Positions 17,666 through 26,558 of a stretch of DNA of 64,000 nt are shown here, piece by piece. The DNA lies in NCBI GenBank assembly GCA_964552465.1, contig CAZKGR010000012.1, positions 1 to 64,000 of the forward strand, in the 5' to 3' direction. The translations under genes were made by a program, and so were the position numbers. Position 1 is the first letter of the stretch, and each line of letters starts with the position of its first letter. The DNA is from BMS3BBIN04 sp964552465. GTDB lineage: Bacteria; Electryoneota; Electryoneia; Electryoneales; Electryoneaceae. The notes below the pieces were generated by a model that was not told the DNA's origin, searched no databases, and worked only from the letters and a program-made list of their open reading frames with translations.

Positions 17666-18559
17666 TTACGCGCTGGCAGCGGCTTTCTTCCGTCCTTTGC
17701 CCTTTTCGACCAACGCCTTGCCAAACAGGGCAGCACCGAGAGCACCGGCAATCTGGGTATCATGCTTCGGCTTCAGCGCCGTCACGCCCAGTTCTTTCTC
17801 AATGCGGCTGACCACACCGACATTCTTCGCGATTCCGCCGGTAATCGCGAAGTCCGCCTGTACGCCAACTCGATCTAGCAAGCTTACAACGCGGTGCGCC
17901 ATCGCTGAACAGTAGGCTGCGAGAACTTTGCTCTGTGGCCAACCGGAACGCAACAATCCAGCGGCTTCCGACTTGGCAAACACTACGCATGTCGAAGAAA
18001 CCGGTGGGGGTTCAACCTCGACCTGCATCGAGATATCGCCAACCTCTTCGATCGGAATGCCGAGCAAGTCGGCCATCACTTCCATCCCGCGTCCGGTTCC
18101 GGCTGCGCACTTATCGTTCATCAGAAAGTTGGTCACCTTGCCACGTTCGTCGCAGAGGATGGCTTTGCAGTCCTGTCCACCCATATCGAGAATGGTCCGG
18201 ACAGTTGGGCCATACATATAGTTTCCGCCACGTGCATGGCAGGCGATCTCGGTGATTGCCTTGTCAGCAAACGGGACATTCACGCGACCATAGCCAGTAC
18301 CGACGACATAGTCGAAGTTATCGAGGGTCATCCCTGTATCCTCGAGCGCCCAGTTCATCGCGTTTCGTGCAGAGTCCGGGCTGTCTGACCCGGTCCGCAT
18401 GCTCGCGAATGCGTACAGTTCGCCGTCAACCATCACTACGACTTGGGAGCTCACCGATCCGACATCGACACCGGCGGTAATTATCTTTCCTTCACGCCAG
18501 TCTATCTCTTCGCTATGCCAGTTGTATTCTTTCCAACGCCAGAATTCCTTGGCCATCAT
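17666..18559 (-). CDS. bzdQ: Benzoyl-CoA reductase ATPase subunit BzdQ (BcrA-like)
   Basis: Product of 297 residues; two adjacent ATGs, with gggag upstream. Member of the BcrA/BcrD/HgdC activator family with an ASKHA ATPase fold: AGVDVGSVSSQVVV (phosphate loop, about 29-42), LDMGGQDCKAI, NDKCAAGTGRG and TCVVFAKSEA, whose cysteines hold the [4Fe-4S] cluster bridging two ATPase subunits, and ITGGIAKNVGVV. The extra N-terminal segment (FWRWKEYNWHSEEIDW) is the kind found in the larger ATPase subunit of the Azoarcus type. With BzdP it hydrolyses ATP to push electrons onto BzdNO for dearomatisation of benzoyl-CoA. Confidence 0.9.
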   Translation of the reverse strand: MMAKEFWRWKEYNWHSEEIDWREGKIITAGVDVGSVSSQVVVMVDGELYAFASMRTGSDSPDSARNAMNWALEDTGMTLDNFDYVVGTGYGRVNVPFADKAITEIACHARGGNYMYGPTVRTILDMGGQDCKAILCDERGKVTNFLMNDKCAAGTGRGMEVMADLLGIPIEEVGDISMQVEVEPPPVSSTCVVFAKSEAAGLLRSGWPQSKVLAAYCSAMAHRVVSLLDRVGVQADFAITGGIAKNVGVVSRIEKELGVTALKPKHDTQIAGALGAALFGKALVEKGKGRKKAAASA

Positions 18560-18569
18560 TCACTCCCGT

Positions 18570-19343
18570 TCAGTTGGATCGGTCAGCAGCGATTAACGCT
18601 GCGCCGTATGCTGAAATCATCTCCGGGTCGTCCGGGATTCGTACCGTGTCCTCGAGGGAACGGTTCAGTGAATCAACGAATCCCACATTTCTTGCCATGC
18701 CGCCAACCAGCGCGATAGGCATGTTGATCCCAACACGCCTGGTCATCGAAACGATACGGCTGGCGATCGCGTCATGGATCGCCTTGGCGATGTCGTGCTT
18801 TGGCGTGTTCGCATGGAGCAGGCTGACGACCTCACTCTCCGCGAACACGGCGCACTGAGCGTTCATCGGAACCAAAGCTGAAGATTCGAGCGATATCTTG
18901 CCCAGTTCTTCAACGCTGAGTTCGAGCGCCCGCGCCATCGATTCGGTGAACGCACCCGATCCGGCCGCACACTTCTCGTTGATCGCGAAATCTTCGACCT
19001 TGCCTGTATCGTTGCAGCGGATCGCCCGTCCTTCCTCAGCGCCGACGTCGATAATTGTCCTGACGTCCGGGTATAACTCGATGCACGCCCGAGATCCCGC
19101 TGATACTTCGGTGACAGTTTCCTTCGCGAAATCCACCACTTTACGACCAGCGCCCGTTGAACAGAACGTAGCGACGTCATCCCTCGACATCCCTTTATCC
19201 GTCAGGGTTTCGTCGAGAAGTTCGTTAGCTACTTGCGCCTGCTCAAATCCGCCTTCACGTTTCGCCGAGGCAACGATGCCCTCTGCTTTTAGAACGATGA
19301 TTTTGACGTATTTCGAGCCAATATCTATACCGACAGTTGTCAT
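18570..19343 (-). CDS. bzdP: Benzoyl-CoA reductase ATPase subunit BzdP (BcrD-like)
   Basis: Product of 257 residues and the second ATPase subunit. TVGIDIGSKYVKIIVL opens the fold (residues 3-18); STGAGRKVV, IIDVGAEEGRAI, NEKCAAGSGAF and AQCAVFAESE follow, the last two with the cluster-binding cysteines, then VGGMARNVGFV. It is about 40 residues shorter than BzdQ, lacking the N-terminal extension. Two distinct activator-type subunits together are the mark of class I benzoyl-CoA reductases and separate this enzyme from 2-hydroxyacyl-CoA dehydratases, whose activator is a homodimer. Confidence 0.9.
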   Translation of the reverse strand: MTTVGIDIGSKYVKIIVLKAEGIVASAKREGGFEQAQVANELLDETLTDKGMSRDDVATFCSTGAGRKVVDFAKETVTEVSAGSRACIELYPDVRTIIDVGAEEGRAIRCNDTGKVEDFAINEKCAAGSGAFTESMARALELSVEELGKISLESSALVPMNAQCAVFAESEVVSLLHANTPKHDIAKAIHDAIASRIVSMTRRVGINMPIALVGGMARNVGFVDSLNRSLEDTVRIPDDPEMISAYGAALIAADRSN

Positions 19344-19351
19344 CCTTTACC

Positions 19352-20662
19352 TCAAGCTGTTGCCAAGGGTTGAAGATCAAGTGTTTCCATGAATGAATCG
19401 ATTCTTGCCACGGTCCGGTTTTCATCGAACTCGCGTTCATCACCCATGTTACCTTCGAAAGTCATCACCGGGATTCCGGATTCAGTCAGGCCGTTACGGT
19501 TCTGCATAATTCCGCACGACAGACCTTCGCAGCCACGGTTGAGATGGAGCATGATTCCATCCACCTTCCACTCTTTGGCAATACTGAGCATCATCTCGGT
19601 TTTAATCCGGGGATCGAAGAAATGTTGCCACTCCGGTCGAGAGAGTGTCCACTCGGCCAGAATCTCCAGCGCCTTATCACGTGAATCGATGCTGATCCCG
19701 AGATCCATCGGTGTGGGTCGCGGTACGAAATGTCCTTCGTCATCGTAGATCCAGTTGCCAATCAGTCCAAACGTGTACAAAGAACCGATGGAGATGGCAC
19801 CGAACGTTTCGAGATAACGAAAGATTTTAAGGAATCCCCACGGCGGCTGTGTGTCGCTCATCAGACGGCAACGTTCGTCTTCAATCGCGACAACACCACG
19901 TGCCACACGGTCCTGAACTTCATCGTACAGCTCATCGTAGAAGTCAGCGAACTCCTTCTTCGCCTTGGACAATGTTCCAAACACATACAACGAATACATC
20001 GACTTCTCTTCGAGCGGTGCCGGACGGTTCTGGTTCAGTTTGCAGACCTTCGCCCATGTCGAAGTTGAGCGACAATCGTTCTTAACCGCTTCAATCAACT
20101 TTTCGTCGCTGTAGGTACGTCCCGTCACCTTCTCCATGAATTCGATAGACTCATGCATCTGGTCGACTATGTAACGGATCTTGTGCGGATTGTCCTTCAC
20201 ATCCCGATATGCACCAACGCTGACGTCAATGTTGAAGTACGGGAATTTCTCGTGTTCTGAGACAACCTGATACCATTTCGCGTGGCTGCAGCAGATGTGA
20301 TCCTGGAAGCCGAAGTTCGGCTTCGGATAGGGGCCGCCAAACAGGAACTTGTTGATGTACATCGAACCCCAGTAGTTCCTCATGTAGCTGCACAGATCGC
20401 GCGCCCAGCCTTTTGATTCGGTCGCTTCAAGGCATTCGAGCGAGAACTTCTTGTCGAATGCGATAGAAGCGGCATATGGTTCGCCAGTCAGCGGGAATAC
20501 ATCATCGCCGAGGCCGTAAGGGATTGCATCGAATGACCATGCGCCACCAGTCCAGCGGATTCCACCCCGCTCATGAGCGGAGGCGTAATCATTGTAGTAC
20601 TTCTCTCGCAACTCCTTGGCTTTGTTCCAACACTTCAGTGGTTCTGTCTTGTATTTGCCCAT
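19352..20662 (-). CDS. bzdO: Benzoyl-CoA reductase catalytic subunit BzdO (BcrB-like)
   Basis: Product of 436 residues with a strong site (aaggaga). It belongs to the HgdB/BcrB/BcrC family; visible features are MGKYKTEPLKCWNKAKELR, DHICCSHAKWYQ, DTQPPWGFLKIFRYLE and, near the C-terminus, VDGIMLHLNRGCEGLS and GIPVMTFEGNMGD. With BzdN it should form the module that binds benzoyl-CoA and a [4Fe-4S] cluster and receives electrons from the ATPase subunits, giving cyclohexa-1,5-diene-1-carbonyl-CoA. The length fits the larger of the two catalytic subunits. Confidence 0.9.
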   Translation of the reverse strand: MGKYKTEPLKCWNKAKELREKYYNDYASAHERGGIRWTGGAWSFDAIPYGLGDDVFPLTGEPYAASIAFDKKFSLECLEATESKGWARDLCSYMRNYWGSMYINKFLFGGPYPKPNFGFQDHICCSHAKWYQVVSEHEKFPYFNIDVSVGAYRDVKDNPHKIRYIVDQMHESIEFMEKVTGRTYSDEKLIEAVKNDCRSTSTWAKVCKLNQNRPAPLEEKSMYSLYVFGTLSKAKKEFADFYDELYDEVQDRVARGVVAIEDERCRLMSDTQPPWGFLKIFRYLETFGAISIGSLYTFGLIGNWIYDDEGHFVPRPTPMDLGISIDSRDKALEILAEWTLSRPEWQHFFDPRIKTEMMLSIAKEWKVDGIMLHLNRGCEGLSCGIMQNRNGLTESGIPVMTFEGNMGDEREFDENRTVARIDSFMETLDLQPLATA

Positions 20663-20724
20663 CGGATTTCTCCTTGAACGATCAAATTGTAGCTAGTGTC
20701 TGCTCTTTATCAAGCTTGCTGATT

Positions 20725-21849
20725 TCAGAACAGATCCTCTTCCATCAACATCTCGAGGAACGCTTCCACGCGAATCCTGAACTGCCCCATCGGGACGGTG
20801 ACATCGAATTCGAGGAACAGGCACGGGAAGCCGTTTTCTTCGAGATAGCTGCGCAGAGGTGGAATATCCGCTTCGTGCGGATCACAGAATTTCTGCTGGA
20901 TCAGGATAACGCCGTCAACGTTATAGTCCTGCGCAAGCTTCAAGATGTGTGGGAATCGTGTGCGAACCACGTGATCCTTTGCCGGGCAGGCTGGCCGTTC
21001 GACGTAGCGCTTGGCCATCGCCTCGATCCGGTTATCCATTTCCGGGGTCGTGTTCCAGAAATAGCGGGTTCCTGTGCAATGATCGTCAACTACAACTGTC
21101 GCGCCCACTGACTCAACCATATGGATGAAATCAGTATCATCGTTCTCAGATCCGACGAACATCAGCCTGGAGCCTGTTTGACGCTCAACATTCCTGGCCT
21201 CAAGCTGGGCCAGAATCTTCTTGATTTCGGCTGTATGCTCATCCTTATCGATCCAGGTGCTAGTGACAGTCACCCACATCGCTTCCAGTCCGGTAACCAG
21301 CGGATTTGGACCCTTGCGGTATTCGTAAAGTGCGTGCATCGCCTCACGGTTTTCGTTCAATGCCTGAATTCCGCGATCAAGATCCGCATCAGTCAGCGGA
21401 GCACCTGTGTACTCTTCGACGGCTGCCCGGAAAGCGTCCAGCTCCTTCTTAAGAAATGGGACGGCCTGGGGGGAGGCGACGTGCATCGGGTGGGGGAGAT
21501 AGTATGTGAACGCGTGCTCCACATTTTCTTCCCAGGCCCGATATGTCTGCCGCAGATGAATGCAAGATTGAGCGAGCGTGATACCATCGAGGTAATCATA
21601 TCGTCCTTTCAATCCTTGCGCGAGGACGTCCCTGCAAAACGGGCAAAACATTCCGAACAAATGTTGCTCGGTTACATCCTGAGGTTCGTGGCTGCCCAGC
21701 ACGCGTACGGGTAGTATATTCGCCGCAACCAGAATCTCCTCCGGGACATAGCTGCAGAAGCATCCGAAGACTTTCCCGCCTGTCCTTTCCTTCCAGTCTT
21801 TGGCGTACTCATGCCGATCACGATACCAGGTTTCGAACTGTGAGAACAT
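20725..21849 (-). CDS. bzdN: Benzoyl-CoA reductase catalytic subunit BzdN (BcrC-like)
   Basis: The ATG at 21849 (agagg upstream) is preferred to the 39-residue longer frame, whose extra part has no family character. Product of 374 residues. Features: KVFGCFCSYVPEEILVAA, FCPFCRDVLAQGLKG, LAQSCIHLRQTY and near the end DGVILIQQKFCDPHE and FLEFDVTVPMGQ. These are typical of the smaller catalytic subunit of class I benzoyl-CoA reductase. The gene is first in the NOPQ set, 62 bases before bzdO and 76 after the dienoyl-CoA hydratase gene. Confidence 0.9.
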   Translation of the reverse strand: MFSQFETWYRDRHEYAKDWKERTGGKVFGCFCSYVPEEILVAANILPVRVLGSHEPQDVTEQHLFGMFCPFCRDVLAQGLKGRYDYLDGITLAQSCIHLRQTYRAWEENVEHAFTYYLPHPMHVASPQAVPFLKKELDAFRAAVEEYTGAPLTDADLDRGIQALNENREAMHALYEYRKGPNPLVTGLEAMWVTVTSTWIDKDEHTAEIKKILAQLEARNVERQTGSRLMFVGSENDDTDFIHMVESVGATVVVDDHCTGTRYFWNTTPEMDNRIEAMAKRYVERPACPAKDHVVRTRFPHILKLAQDYNVDGVILIQQKFCDPHEADIPPLRSYLEENGFPCLFLEFDVTVPMGQFRIRVEAFLEMLMEEDLF

Positions 21850-21925
21850 GTCGACCTCTCTGGTTCGGGGCGAATTTTCGCCCGTTCCGATATAAATGCC
21901 ACTCCCCCGGGGCATGATTAAATGT

Positions 21926-22696
21926 CTATTGGTTCCACACCGGTTTGCGTTTCTCGAGAAACGCACTCAAACCTTCATGAGCATCCGGGTGTTGCATCAA
22001 CTCTTTCAGGTAGATCTTATCCGCGATGTCAATCCCGTCTCGCGCATTTTTATCATACGTCTTGTCGATCGCCTTCTTGGTTAAGGCGATGACCGCTGCG
22101 CTTTGACGGGTAAACTTCTCGCAATACTGGCTGACTTCTTCGTCGAACTTATCAACCGTAAAGACTCGATTGATCAACCCTGCAGCCAGCGCTTCGGCAG
22201 CAGGATAAATATCCCCGCTGAGCAACCACTCGACGCTCTGATTGCGTCCGATCAAATTCGGGAAGACTGCTACCGCCATCGGTGGGAAAACCCCTACGCC
22301 GATTTCGGGTTGCCCGAACTTCGCGTTGTCTGAGGCGACTACGAGATCGCAGCCGATAGCCAGTTCGCAGCCCCCACCCAGCGCCAAACCATGCACAGCT
22401 GAAATAGTCACCGCCGGAATCGACCACAAAGCGACGAACAAATGACTGAAAGTTTCGATCATCTCGAAAACCTTGTCGTCCGTATGTTCTCCAACATCAA
22501 CGCCAGAGCTGAACGCTTTACCGTTTGCTTTAAGTAGAACAACCCTTAAGCTGTTGTTGAGTGCGAGTTCATCGAAGCACTCAATCATCTCTTTCATCAT
22601 CGCGATGTTCAGAACGTTGTACGGGAGACGAGTCAGCGTTACTTCCGCCAAACCATCTTCAACCGTTACCTGGATATGTTCGTAGTTGTTCATCAT
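21926..22696 (-). CDS. dch: Cyclohexa-1,5-diene-1-carbonyl-CoA hydratase
   Basis: Product of 256 residues whose first ATG overlaps the stop of the DUF2889-like gene. Crotonase family; the sequence closely follows what I recall of the Thauera/Azoarcus dienoyl-CoA hydratase: SGVDVGEHTDDK, GLALGGGCELAIGCDLVVA, KFGQPEIGVGVFPP and the ending YLKELMQHPDAHEGLSAFLE. Dch adds water to the product of benzoyl-CoA reductase, giving 6-hydroxycyclohex-1-ene-1-carbonyl-CoA for Had. Its place next to the reductase subunits supports this strongly. Confidence 0.88.
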   Translation of the reverse strand: MMNNYEHIQVTVEDGLAEVTLTRLPYNVLNIAMMKEMIECFDELALNNSLRVVLLKANGKAFSSGVDVGEHTDDKVFEMIETFSHLFVALWSIPAVTISAVHGLALGGGCELAIGCDLVVASDNAKFGQPEIGVGVFPPMAVAVFPNLIGRNQSVEWLLSGDIYPAAEALAAGLINRVFTVDKFDEEVSQYCEKFTRQSAAVIALTKKAIDKTYDKNARDGIDIADKIYLKELMQHPDAHEGLSAFLEKRKPVWNQ

Positions 22697-23241
22697 TTTC
22701 TGTCCCCAGCTTGTTCGAGATCTTCCGGATCAGTACTGAATGGAAGGCAACTGTCCTTGAGAAACTCTTTGGCCTTGTCAATGAACTCGGCGTCCGTCAT
22801 GCGGCGTTCGCGCCACTCTTTCTCATCACCAGTTGCAAATCCCATCAGCACATTCGATGACATCCGCATGGCTTCGATGGCCAACTCGTACAGGTGAGTG
22901 CAGCCCTTGGAACCAGCGAGTAGATCGCGCATTTGTTTAGTCACACCGCGTTCGATCTTCAGCCCGATGATCTTCTTGATATAGTGGGCGGTAAGCGAGC
23001 AGACACCGAAGGGTACCTTCACCATTTGACAGCGTGCGTCAACGATCTCGCGATCCGAAACCCGAATCACGAGATCCACACGCATGTTATGGTTGAGATC
23101 GAGCAGGGAAGATTTCGTTTTAATCGTATCCGCACTAAGTTTTGTCACTGCTACATTAATATTGCGTTCGTAGATCACTTCATAGTCGAGCTTCTCCTGC
23201 CCGCTTTGGTTGCTCAGGTTGTCCAATCCCTTGATCGGCAC
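22693..23241 (-). CDS. DUF2889-like protein of unknown function
   Basis: Product of 182 residues from a GTG at 23241 with aagga 9 bases upstream. The central part reads VDLVIRVSDREIVDARCQM (about 55-73), VPFGVCSLTAHYIKKIIGL and GSKGCTHLYELAIEAMRMS, a layout matching the DUF2889 family, which has a conserved GCTHL and a pair of cysteines. No biochemical role is known to me. It is translationally coupled to dch (ATGA overlap) and follows a thiolase gene, so it is likely needed for the aromatic pathway, perhaps as an accessory or assembly factor. Confidence 0.7.
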   Translation of the reverse strand: MPIKGLDNLSNQSGQEKLDYEVIYERNINVAVTKLSADTIKTKSSLLDLNHNMRVDLVIRVSDREIVDARCQMVKVPFGVCSLTAHYIKKIIGLKIERGVTKQMRDLLAGSKGCTHLYELAIEAMRMSSNVLMGFATGDEKEWRERRMTDAEFIDKAKEFLKDSCLPFSTDPEDLEQAGDRK

Positions 23242-23259
23242 GCGATGTTCCTTCTGAGA

Positions 23260-24453
23260 TTAACCTTCTGCCTTGATCACCATCGCCATCGTCACACCGC
23301 CGCCGCCACAGATTGACGCGACGCCATATTCCTTACCCCGCGCTTTTAAAGCGTGAGCGAGGGTGACGACAATGCGTGCGCCGGATATCCCGGTCGGATG
23401 ACCAAGCGCAATTGCTCCACCGTTAACGTTCAACTTGCTGCGATCCCAATTGAGCACTCGTTCATTTGCGAGCACCTGAATCGCGAAGGCTTCGTTGACC
23501 TCAATCAGATCCATCTGATCGAGTGTCATCCCGGCCCCTTCGAGCGCAAATGGAATCACCAGCCCCGGACCTTCACCCATGGTTTGCGGTGATACAGCCG
23601 TCTTGGCGTATGAGACAATGGAGAAAATCGGTTTCGCGCCGAGTTCCTGCGCTTTTTGGCGGGTGGTAAGCACAATTGCGCTTGCCCCGTCCGACATGCC
23701 GCAGGCGTTACCGGCTGTAACCGTGCCATCCTTACGGAAGGCCGGCCTGAGCTTGGCCATTTTCTCGGCGCTGATCGGGAAACGGATCGTTTCGTCGCGG
23801 GCAAATATCTTTTCTTCATCACGCTTGGTGGCTGGTGGGACAACAATCGGCACCACTTCTTCGTCAAAAGCTCCGGCCTCCCACGCCGCGTGTGCTTTCT
23901 GATGTGACTCGGCCGCGAATTGGTCCTGTTCCTCACGCGGAATGCCGTACTTGTCGAACAGGTTCTCGGCGGATGTACCCATGCCTTCACCGGTTAGCGG
24001 GTCTATGGAATCGGACCAGCCGTCTTCGAGCACCTTGTTGCCCATCTTCATCCCGGCCCAGCGGGAATTTTTCAGCAGGTACGGGATGGTGGACATCGAG
24101 TCGAATCCGCCGACGAGCGAAATTTGCGATTCGCCGAGCAACAACTGTTGGCTCGCAAATGCAATCGCACGCATACCTGATGGACACGCCATGTTCAGCG
24201 TGATTACCGGAGTTCCTTCGGGCACACCTCCGCGGACAGAAGCCGTGCGGGCTGGGTTGGGACCGTTGCCCGCTTGTCGGCATGATCCGAGAATCACATC
24301 ATCGACCTGGCTGGCATCAATTCCCGCACGTTCCCAAGCGGCTTTCACTGCGACCGCGCCGATGTCGTAGGCTGCCATGTTACGAAGCGTTCCACCGAAT
24401 GAGCCCATCGGTGTACGACAAGCTGAAATCGCAACGATATCGTTCAAGTTCAT
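23260..24453 (-). CDS. Thiolase (acetyl-CoA/3-oxoacyl-CoA acetyltransferase)
   Basis: The ATG at 24453 starts MNLNDIVAISACRTP; the upstream extension is not thiolase-like. Product of 397 residues with nucleophile Cys90 (LNMACPSGMRA), NEAFA (about 320), GHPTGISGAR (His, about 352) and Cys382 (CGGGGV): a complete biosynthetic/degradative thiolase. Expected reactions are cleavage of 3-oxopimelyl-CoA or acetoacetyl-CoA with CoA in the lower benzoyl-CoA pathway. A second, more divergent thiolase is encoded at 30186. Confidence 0.92.
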   Translation of the reverse strand: MNLNDIVAISACRTPMGSFGGTLRNMAAYDIGAVAVKAAWERAGIDASQVDDVILGSCRQAGNGPNPARTASVRGGVPEGTPVITLNMACPSGMRAIAFASQQLLLGESQISLVGGFDSMSTIPYLLKNSRWAGMKMGNKVLEDGWSDSIDPLTGEGMGTSAENLFDKYGIPREEQDQFAAESHQKAHAAWEAGAFDEEVVPIVVPPATKRDEEKIFARDETIRFPISAEKMAKLRPAFRKDGTVTAGNACGMSDGASAIVLTTRQKAQELGAKPIFSIVSYAKTAVSPQTMGEGPGLVIPFALEGAGMTLDQMDLIEVNEAFAIQVLANERVLNWDRSKLNVNGGAIALGHPTGISGARIVVTLAHALKARGKEYGVASICGGGGVTMAMVIKAEG

Positions 24454-24630
24454 GAATTCACCTGTATTGTCCAGCCTGGATCTGCGCTGGCTCGAGCTTC
24501 TGTGTTTGCCCCATCTTGCACTCGCCACGGCGAAGCCTAAGGCGCAGCAGGTCGCAAGTCGGGATTAGCCGCGTCCGGCAACTGCCGGACACGGGTCTGC
24601 TGCTGTTTCTGGTATCTCGTGTCTCGTATC
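24454..24630 (-). other. Structured intergenic region between SDR and thiolase genes
   Basis: The largest gap inside the minus-strand cluster (177 bases). It holds nested inverted repeats: an inner perfect 7 bp stem (24573-24579 with 24584-24590, loop of four) enclosed by an outer 7 bp pairing (24544-24550 with 24597-24603), and a run of repeated tatctcg/tgtctcg words at about 24612-24640. There is no T tract. It may be an RNA processing or stability element, a transcription attenuator or a small dispersed repeat. No gene is seen in it. Confidence 0.45.
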
Positions 24631-25380
24631 TCAGATATACTGTCCGCCATCAACCTTGATCACTTCGCCGGTGATGTGACGGCCCCGTTCCGATGCGAGG
24701 AATGCGCAAAGCCAGGCGACATCTTCTGGATCACCGAGACGCTTGACGGCAGTCTCACCCAGACTCGCCTGCTTGGCCTCGTCCGGCATCTCCTGCATCA
24801 TGTCGGTCATGATCAGCCCCGGCGCGACAGAGTTCACGGTCACACCCTTGCCGCCCAGCTCTTTCGCTACGGTTTTCGTCAGACCAGTCACGCCAGCCTT
24901 GGCGGCGCTGTAGTTTGCCTGTCCGAATTTGCCACGCATGCCATTGATCGAGGTGACGTTAACGATGCGTCCACCCTTTTGTTCGCGGAAGTGCGGTGCT
25001 ACTGCCCGGATATAGTTGAAGCAGCCTTTGAGATCGACGTTAATCACCGCATCCCACTGCTCTTCCTTCATTTTCCAGATCACGCCGTCCCAATTCATCC
25101 CGGCGTTGTTGACGAGGATGTCGAGTCCACCGAAGGTGCTGATCACTTCGCTGGTCAGATCCTGAGCGCGGTCGAAGTCGGCTGTGTCAGCCTGATACGC
25201 AATGGCTTTTACACCGAGTCCGGTTGCTTCCGCCGCCAGAGCCTCAGCTTTTTCAGCTTCCTTGCGATATGTAAACGCGACCGCCGCCCCTTCTTCGGCA
25301 AAATGGCGCACGAGCGCTGCGCCGATACCCCTGCTACCACCAGTAATCAACGCTACTTTTCCAGCTAACAGGTTGCCCAT
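24631..25380 (-). CDS. Short-chain dehydrogenase/3-oxoacyl reductase (FabG/PhaB-like)
   Basis: The ATG at 25380 is placed 6 bases after agggaga; a GTG at 25386 that overlaps the preceding stop is less well spaced. Product of 249 residues with LITGGSRGIGAALV (NAD(P) loop), NNAGMNWDGV and the catalytic Ser144, Tyr157, Lys161 (YSAAK), ending VDGGQYI. In this cluster it probably oxidises a 3-hydroxyacyl-CoA such as 3-hydroxypimelyl-CoA formed by Oah (BzdZ-like); a biosynthetic acetoacetyl-CoA reductase is the alternative. Confidence 0.85.
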   Translation of the reverse strand: MGNLLAGKVALITGGSRGIGAALVRHFAEEGAAVAFTYRKEAEKAEALAAEATGLGVKAIAYQADTADFDRAQDLTSEVISTFGGLDILVNNAGMNWDGVIWKMKEEQWDAVINVDLKGCFNYIRAVAPHFREQKGGRIVNVTSINGMRGKFGQANYSAAKAGVTGLTKTVAKELGGKGVTVNSVAPGLIMTDMMQEMPDEAKQASLGETAVKRLGDPEDVAWLCAFLASERGRHITGEVIKVDGGQYI

Positions 25381-25382
25381 TC

Positions 25383-26516
25383 TCACTCTCCCTGCGGCTG
25401 TCCGAGGACAGCTTCGTATAGCGATTCATCCATCTTGGCCCCGGATGCGAGTTGGCGACGATACTCGATGAAGTCAACCACATCCTTGCCAGTGATTTTC
25501 TTGGAGTTGAAAGCGTTAAAGCCCAGGAACGCCTCACCCTGCATGTTGGCCGCCAGCCAGTGACGGTGCTCATGCTTGGTCATATCCCAGAAGAAACGCT
25601 TCTTCTGACGGATGCCGTCAATCGACTTCATCAGGCAACCCGGGAAGAGGTTAGTGAAAGTCCACACGATCTTGTCCACTTCCTTGTCGAGCAGGCTGAA
25701 GTCGTACTCGGATGATTTTAGCACGCCCTTCGCGTTTGCAGCCTCTTCGCCCCGCTTGAACTGACCGTAGACGACTTCACCGTCCTCGATCCATTTGTCC
25801 GTGATCACCAGCGGGTTGCGAATGAACTCACCGTCTTGTTTGAGCACGGGAACTACTTTAGTTACCATGCCCTTCTGCTTCATCGTGTAGGACGACCACA
25901 TCTCGCATGAGACACAGTTATAGACGGCATCATCATAACTGAGAATTCCGGGGAGGAAATCGGTCGATCCACCGTCCGGCGCGCTGCCGTGACGTGGCCC
26001 TGCCTGCCCGAAGATGGCCGTATCAACGGTCAATGTGAGATCGCAAGCCATGCCGATCTCCTGTCCGCCCGCGACACGCATACCGTTCACCCGGCAGATA
26101 ACCGGCTTCTTGGCGGTCAGGATCGAGTCGACCATCCCGTTGAACAGGTCCATGTACAGACCGTATTCCTGCGGCTTGTTGGAATAGTATTCGGCGTATT
26201 CCTTGGTGTTTCCACCCGTGCAGAACGAACGGTTCCCAACAGCGGTGAAAATGATGGCGACCACCCGGCGGTCCATTGACGCTTTGTGAAAACCAGCGAT
26301 CACTCCTTTAACCATCTGGGTTGTGTACGAGTTGAACTGCGCAGGGTTGTTCAGTGTGACCCAAGCTGTGAACAGACCATCGACGACTGTTCCCTTTGGA
26401 TCGACAACCGGTTTCAGTTCGTACGTAGTTCCGGGTGCTTCGGCGGAGAAGAATTGATCTCCATAGAGATCATGATCCTTGAGACCCCCTTCACTCGGTA
26501 GCCAGTTCAAACTCAT
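25383..26516 (-). CDS. oah: 6-Oxocyclohex-1-ene-1-carbonyl-CoA hydrolase (ring opening)
   Basis: The ATG at 26516 (agggga upstream) is preferred over a TTG two codons earlier. Product of 377 residues, the usual length of Oah and about 120 longer than ordinary crotonases. It has the crotonase core (FTAVGNRSFCTGGNTKEYAE, NGMRVAGGQEIGMACDLTL) plus the Oah-specific segment FGQAGPRHGSAPDGGSTDFL and the C-terminal AANMQGEAFLGFNAFN. The enzyme adds water and hydrolyses the alicyclic ring to 3-hydroxypimelyl-CoA. Oah is a diagnostic marker of the benzoyl-CoA pathway in obligate and facultative anaerobes. Confidence 0.93.
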   Translation of the reverse strand: MSLNWLPSEGGLKDHDLYGDQFFSAEAPGTTYELKPVVDPKGTVVDGLFTAWVTLNNPAQFNSYTTQMVKGVIAGFHKASMDRRVVAIIFTAVGNRSFCTGGNTKEYAEYYSNKPQEYGLYMDLFNGMVDSILTAKKPVICRVNGMRVAGGQEIGMACDLTLTVDTAIFGQAGPRHGSAPDGGSTDFLPGILSYDDAVYNCVSCEMWSSYTMKQKGMVTKVVPVLKQDGEFIRNPLVITDKWIEDGEVVYGQFKRGEEAANAKGVLKSSEYDFSLLDKEVDKIVWTFTNLFPGCLMKSIDGIRQKKRFFWDMTKHEHRHWLAANMQGEAFLGFNAFNSKKITGKDVVDFIEYRRQLASGAKMDESLYEAVLGQPQGE

Positions 26517-26558
26517 ATGCAAATCCCCTCGTTTCCGTGTTCTGAATCATCGGTTCCA

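Noticed and set aside
17666..21849. 2-Hydroxyacyl-CoA dehydratase (HgdABC-type) instead of benzoyl-CoA reductase
   Set aside because: Two different ATPase subunits, a dedicated ferredoxin, and dch, had and oah in the same cluster fit the reductase; dehydratases use one homodimeric activator.
24454..24630. tRNA or other known RNA gene in the intergenic gaps
   Set aside because: No cloverleaf, T-loop consensus or known riboswitch core was seen in this gap or in those at 34871-35111 and 45370-45781.
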